64,000 bases of DNA. It comes from Mycobacterium sp. ELW1 (GTDB taxonomy: Bacteria; Actinomycetota; Actinomycetes; Mycobacteriales; Mycobacteriaceae). Made by a program: the position numbers and the translations under genes. Position 1 is the stretch's first letter; each line of letters opens with the position of its first letter. This document shows positions 63,403 through 64,000 of this stretch, in pieces. The stretch covers positions 4,278,001 to 4,342,000 of the forward strand of contig NZ_CP032155.1 in assembly GCF_008329905.1 (NCBI RefSeq), given 5' to 3'. Under the pieces are notes generated by a model, which did no database searches, was not told the origin of the DNA, and saw only the letters and a program-made list of their open reading frames with translations.

Positions 63403-64000
63403 AAGAGGTCGCGGGCACCCGGCTGTCCGGTATGACCGTGCGAGGCTGGCTCAGCATCGTGCTGCTGGTGGTCGGCGTGGTGGTACTCGGCGGGGCACTG
63501 GTGGCCGCAGTGCTGCTCAACCGAACCGACGACACCAGTCGGCAGCTGATCGACGAGATCCAGCCCGCCCGTGTCGGCGCCTACCAGCTGCAGGCCGCGT
63601 TACGTGATCAGGAAACCGCGGTCCGCGGCTACGTCATCGCCGCCGACCCGCAGTTCCTGGACCCCTACTACGAGGGCCAGCGCACCGAACAGACTGCAGC
63701 GCAGGCCATTCGGCGCCACCTGGCCGGTCGCCCCGAGTTGCTCGCCGATCTGGATGCGATCGAGAAGTCGACAGCGGCGTGGCGCAGCGAATACGCGGAC
63801 CCCTTGATCGCCAGCGTCACGCCGGGGTCACCCAGCGTGTTGACGAAGACGACCGCGGAGTCCGGGAAGGCGAAGTTCGACTCCCTGAGGACGCTTTTCG
63901 ACGCCCAGAATCAGCACCTCGCCACGGCGCGCACCGACGCGCTCAATCAACTCAACTCGGCTCAGGCGTGGCGCGACCGGGTCTTGGGGGTGGTGATCGC
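63399..64000 (+). CDS. CHASE3-domain sensor (probable histidine kinase), 5' part
   Basis: The frame is open to the window end, 200 residues seen. A membrane helix (WLSIVLLVVGVVVLGGALVA) is followed by a CHASE3 extracytoplasmic domain: ALRDQETAVRGYVIAADPQFLDPYYEGQ and the helical TAAWRSEYADPL. CHASE3 sensors usually continue with HAMP, GAF and kinase domains. It overlaps the SpoIIE regulator by four bases, which suggests that it phosphorylates that receiver. Confidence 0.85.
   Translation, partial: MKEVAGTRLSGMTVRGWLSIVLLVVGVVVLGGALVAAVLLNRTDDTSRQLIDEIQPARVGAYQLQAALRDQETAVRGYVIAADPQFLDPYYEGQRTEQTAAQAIRRHLAGRPELLADLDAIEKSTAAWRSEYADPLIASVTPGSPSVLTKTTAESGKAKFDSLRTLFDAQNQHLATARTDALNQLNSAQAWRDRVLGVVI

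Overview
The window comes from a high-GC, probably rapid-growing Mycobacterium (Mycolicibacterium type). Supporting genes are an MspA-family porin almost identical to the M. smegmatis type, cytochrome c oxidase subunit I of mycobacterial type, Mce proteins, an MmpL transporter, a PGRS-like glycine-rich secreted enzyme, and the block pgm-crcB1-crcB2-DUF190, which I recall as the M. tuberculosis Rv3068c-Rv3071 order. Gene names rest on reading motifs and remembered homologues; no search was run.

Backbone left (1-19.1 kb): a deazaflavin-dependent oxidoreductase end, a BBE-type FAD oxidoreductase, a GH5 glycosidase with a PGRS-like N-terminus, a hydrolase and ctaD. Then follows a metal/envelope block: FetB-like permease, COG4705 membrane protein, ZIP transporter, PASTA-like secreted protein, two-component system, MspA porin, UppP-like phosphatase and MgtA. 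Four intergenic regions of this block carry the same direct repeat (CTGAR, 11-bp period), which suggests one local response-regulator regulon. The histidine kinase is split by a frameshift at a run of five C.

Island (19.13-53.0 kb): an intact tRNA-Ala(GGC) lies at 52999-53074 on the minus strand. Two more copies of its 3' half lie at 19128-19170 and 29410-29456, with matching element-end sequences beside them. I read this as two elements inserted in tandem at one tRNA. Element A (about 19.13-29.41 kb) has no integrase and carries mceA-F, a secreted protein, a TetR regulator and an emopamil-binding-protein-like (sterol isomerase fold) membrane protein. Element B (about 29.41-53.0 kb) has the backbone of an actinomycete integrative conjugative element: XRE/DUF5919 regulator, Nudix (Pif-like), HD protein, TraSA-like FtsK, RepSA-like initiator, excisionase and tyrosine integrase. 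Its cargo is lipid/steroid flavoured: TetR regulators, two hotdog thioesterases, alpha/beta hydrolase, MmpL, AraC regulator, cytochrome P450, a solitary Mce protein and a frameshifted KstR-like gene. Between int and the tRNA lies an ABC-3C (Lamassu-like) defence locus whose ATPase seems internally deleted.

Backbone right (53-64 kb): MFS exporter, secreted YVTN beta-propeller protein, phosphoglucomutase, two CrcB/Fluc fluoride channel subunits with a DUF190 protein, a cupin, small membrane and secreted proteins, a septum-formation-domain lipoprotein, a receiver-SpoIIE phosphatase and the start of a CHASE3 sensor cut by the window end.
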